Source: Pseudomonadota bacterium
GTDB taxonomy: Bacteria; Pseudomonadota; Alphaproteobacteria; Sphingomonadales; Sphingomonadaceae
Assembly (NCBI GenBank): GCA_023392555.1
Contig: JAEVYW010000071.1
Location: 1-6,038 of the forward strand
Reading direction: 5' to 3'
DNA: 6,038 nt
The notes under the pieces were generated by a model. It was not told where the DNA came from. It was given only the letters and a program-made list of their open reading frames with translations, and made no database searches. The position numbers and the translations under genes were made by a program. Positions 5,819 through 6,038 of the stretch are shown here, piece after piece. How positions within the stretch are numbered: the first letter of the stretch is position 1; each line of letters starts with the position of its first letter.

Positions 5819-5824
5819 CAGCAC

Positions 5825-6038
5825 TCAGCGTCCGGCCGGAGCAGGCGCCGCCGCGACCGCAGCCGCTGATGCAGGAACCGGAGCGGGCGCAACCGGCGCG
5901 TAGCCAGCGGGCGGACCCATCGCCGGCGCTGGCAGTGCATTTTCCTGCAGCTGCTCGGGCGGGATCGGGTTCACGCGATAGCGCTCACGGAAGTTGCTGT
6001 ACGCCGCCGTCGGGATGCTGACGCCCAGAGCCTCGGTC
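5825..6038 (-). CDS. C-terminal end of an unidentified protein upstream of the secretion genes, with a Pro/Ala-rich tail (possibly a TolC-like outer-membrane protein)
   Basis: An open frame enters from the right edge and runs 70 codons to a TGA at 5825-5827. It has no good internal start and is best read as the 3' end of a larger gene. The visible protein starts TEALGVSIPTAAYSNFRERY, continues RVNPIPPEQLQ, and ends in ~38 residues of almost only Pro, Ala, Gly and Val (PAPAMGPPAGYAPVAPAPVP and on), closing in PAPAGR. The stop lies 16 nt before the transporter start, so this gene heads, or precedes within, the same operon. In related systems (for example agg genes of Shewanella) the TolC-type outer-membrane channel directly precedes the ABC gene. 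A low-complexity C-terminal tail is compatible with TolC but not specific. I do not recognise the family from this fragment. The coding call is firm; the function is a guess. Confidence 0.65.
   Translation of the reverse strand, partial: TEALGVSIPTAAYSNFRERYRVNPIPPEQLQENALPAPAMGPPAGYAPVAPAPVPASAAAVAAAPAPAGR

Noticed and set aside
5831..5840. TCCGGCCGGA palindrome as an operator or terminator
   Set aside because: It is short, GC-only, inside the Pro/Ala coding tail and without a T-run; expected by chance at this base composition.
1..6038. CRISPR array, tRNA/rRNA genes, insertion sequence or prophage signs
   Set aside because: No regularly spaced direct repeats, cloverleaf-like segments, transposase motifs or terminal inverted repeats were seen; composition looks even across the window.

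Overview
The window is GC-rich, densely coded and bacterial. Its gene families, its strongly GC-biased third codon positions and a short palindrome of a type I associate with sphingomonad genomes all suggest an alphaproteobacterium, probably of the order Sphingomonadales. This assignment is inferred from style and not proved.

Layout. On the + strand, the left edge carries the 3' end of an alpha/beta-hydrolase gene (to 365). A 65-base gap follows, then a complete gene for a secreted LapG-like, transglutaminase-fold cysteine protease (431-1348). The rest of the window is a tightly packed - strand operon read from right to left. It begins with the C-terminal end of an unidentified gene with a Pro/Ala-rich tail (5825-6038, cut by the window edge). 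Next come a type I secretion ABC permease/ATPase with a degenerate C39-like domain (3649-5808), a SleB-family cell-wall hydrolase (2594-3652) and an HlyD-type membrane-fusion protein (1294-2574). The gaps are 16 nt, a 4-nt ATGA overlap and 19 nt, so co-transcription is very likely. The operon and the protease gene converge and overlap tail-to-tail by 55 nt.

How the genes may work together. ABC transporter plus HlyD adaptor form the inner-membrane and periplasmic part of a type I secretion system. The truncated upstream gene is in the position where a TolC-like outer-membrane partner would be expected, but its tail alone does not prove this. A LapG-like protease beside a LapB/LapC-like transporter recalls the Lap system of Pseudomonas and the Bpf/Agg system of Shewanella. 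There, the periplasmic protease cuts a giant surface adhesin free when c-di-GMP is low. The adhesin and the LapD-type receptor are not in this window. The uncommon element is the membrane-anchored peptidoglycan hydrolase, translationally coupled between the two core transporter genes. It suggests that local wall opening is built into the assembly or operation of this secretion system.

Other structure includes a REP-like palindrome inside the hlyD-type reading frame, a perfect 12-bp inverted repeat inside the ATPase gene, a hairpin just after the protease stop codon, and a weak CtrA-like site upstream of the protease gene. No RNA genes, CRISPR arrays, insertion sequences or gene-free stretches over 300 bases were seen.
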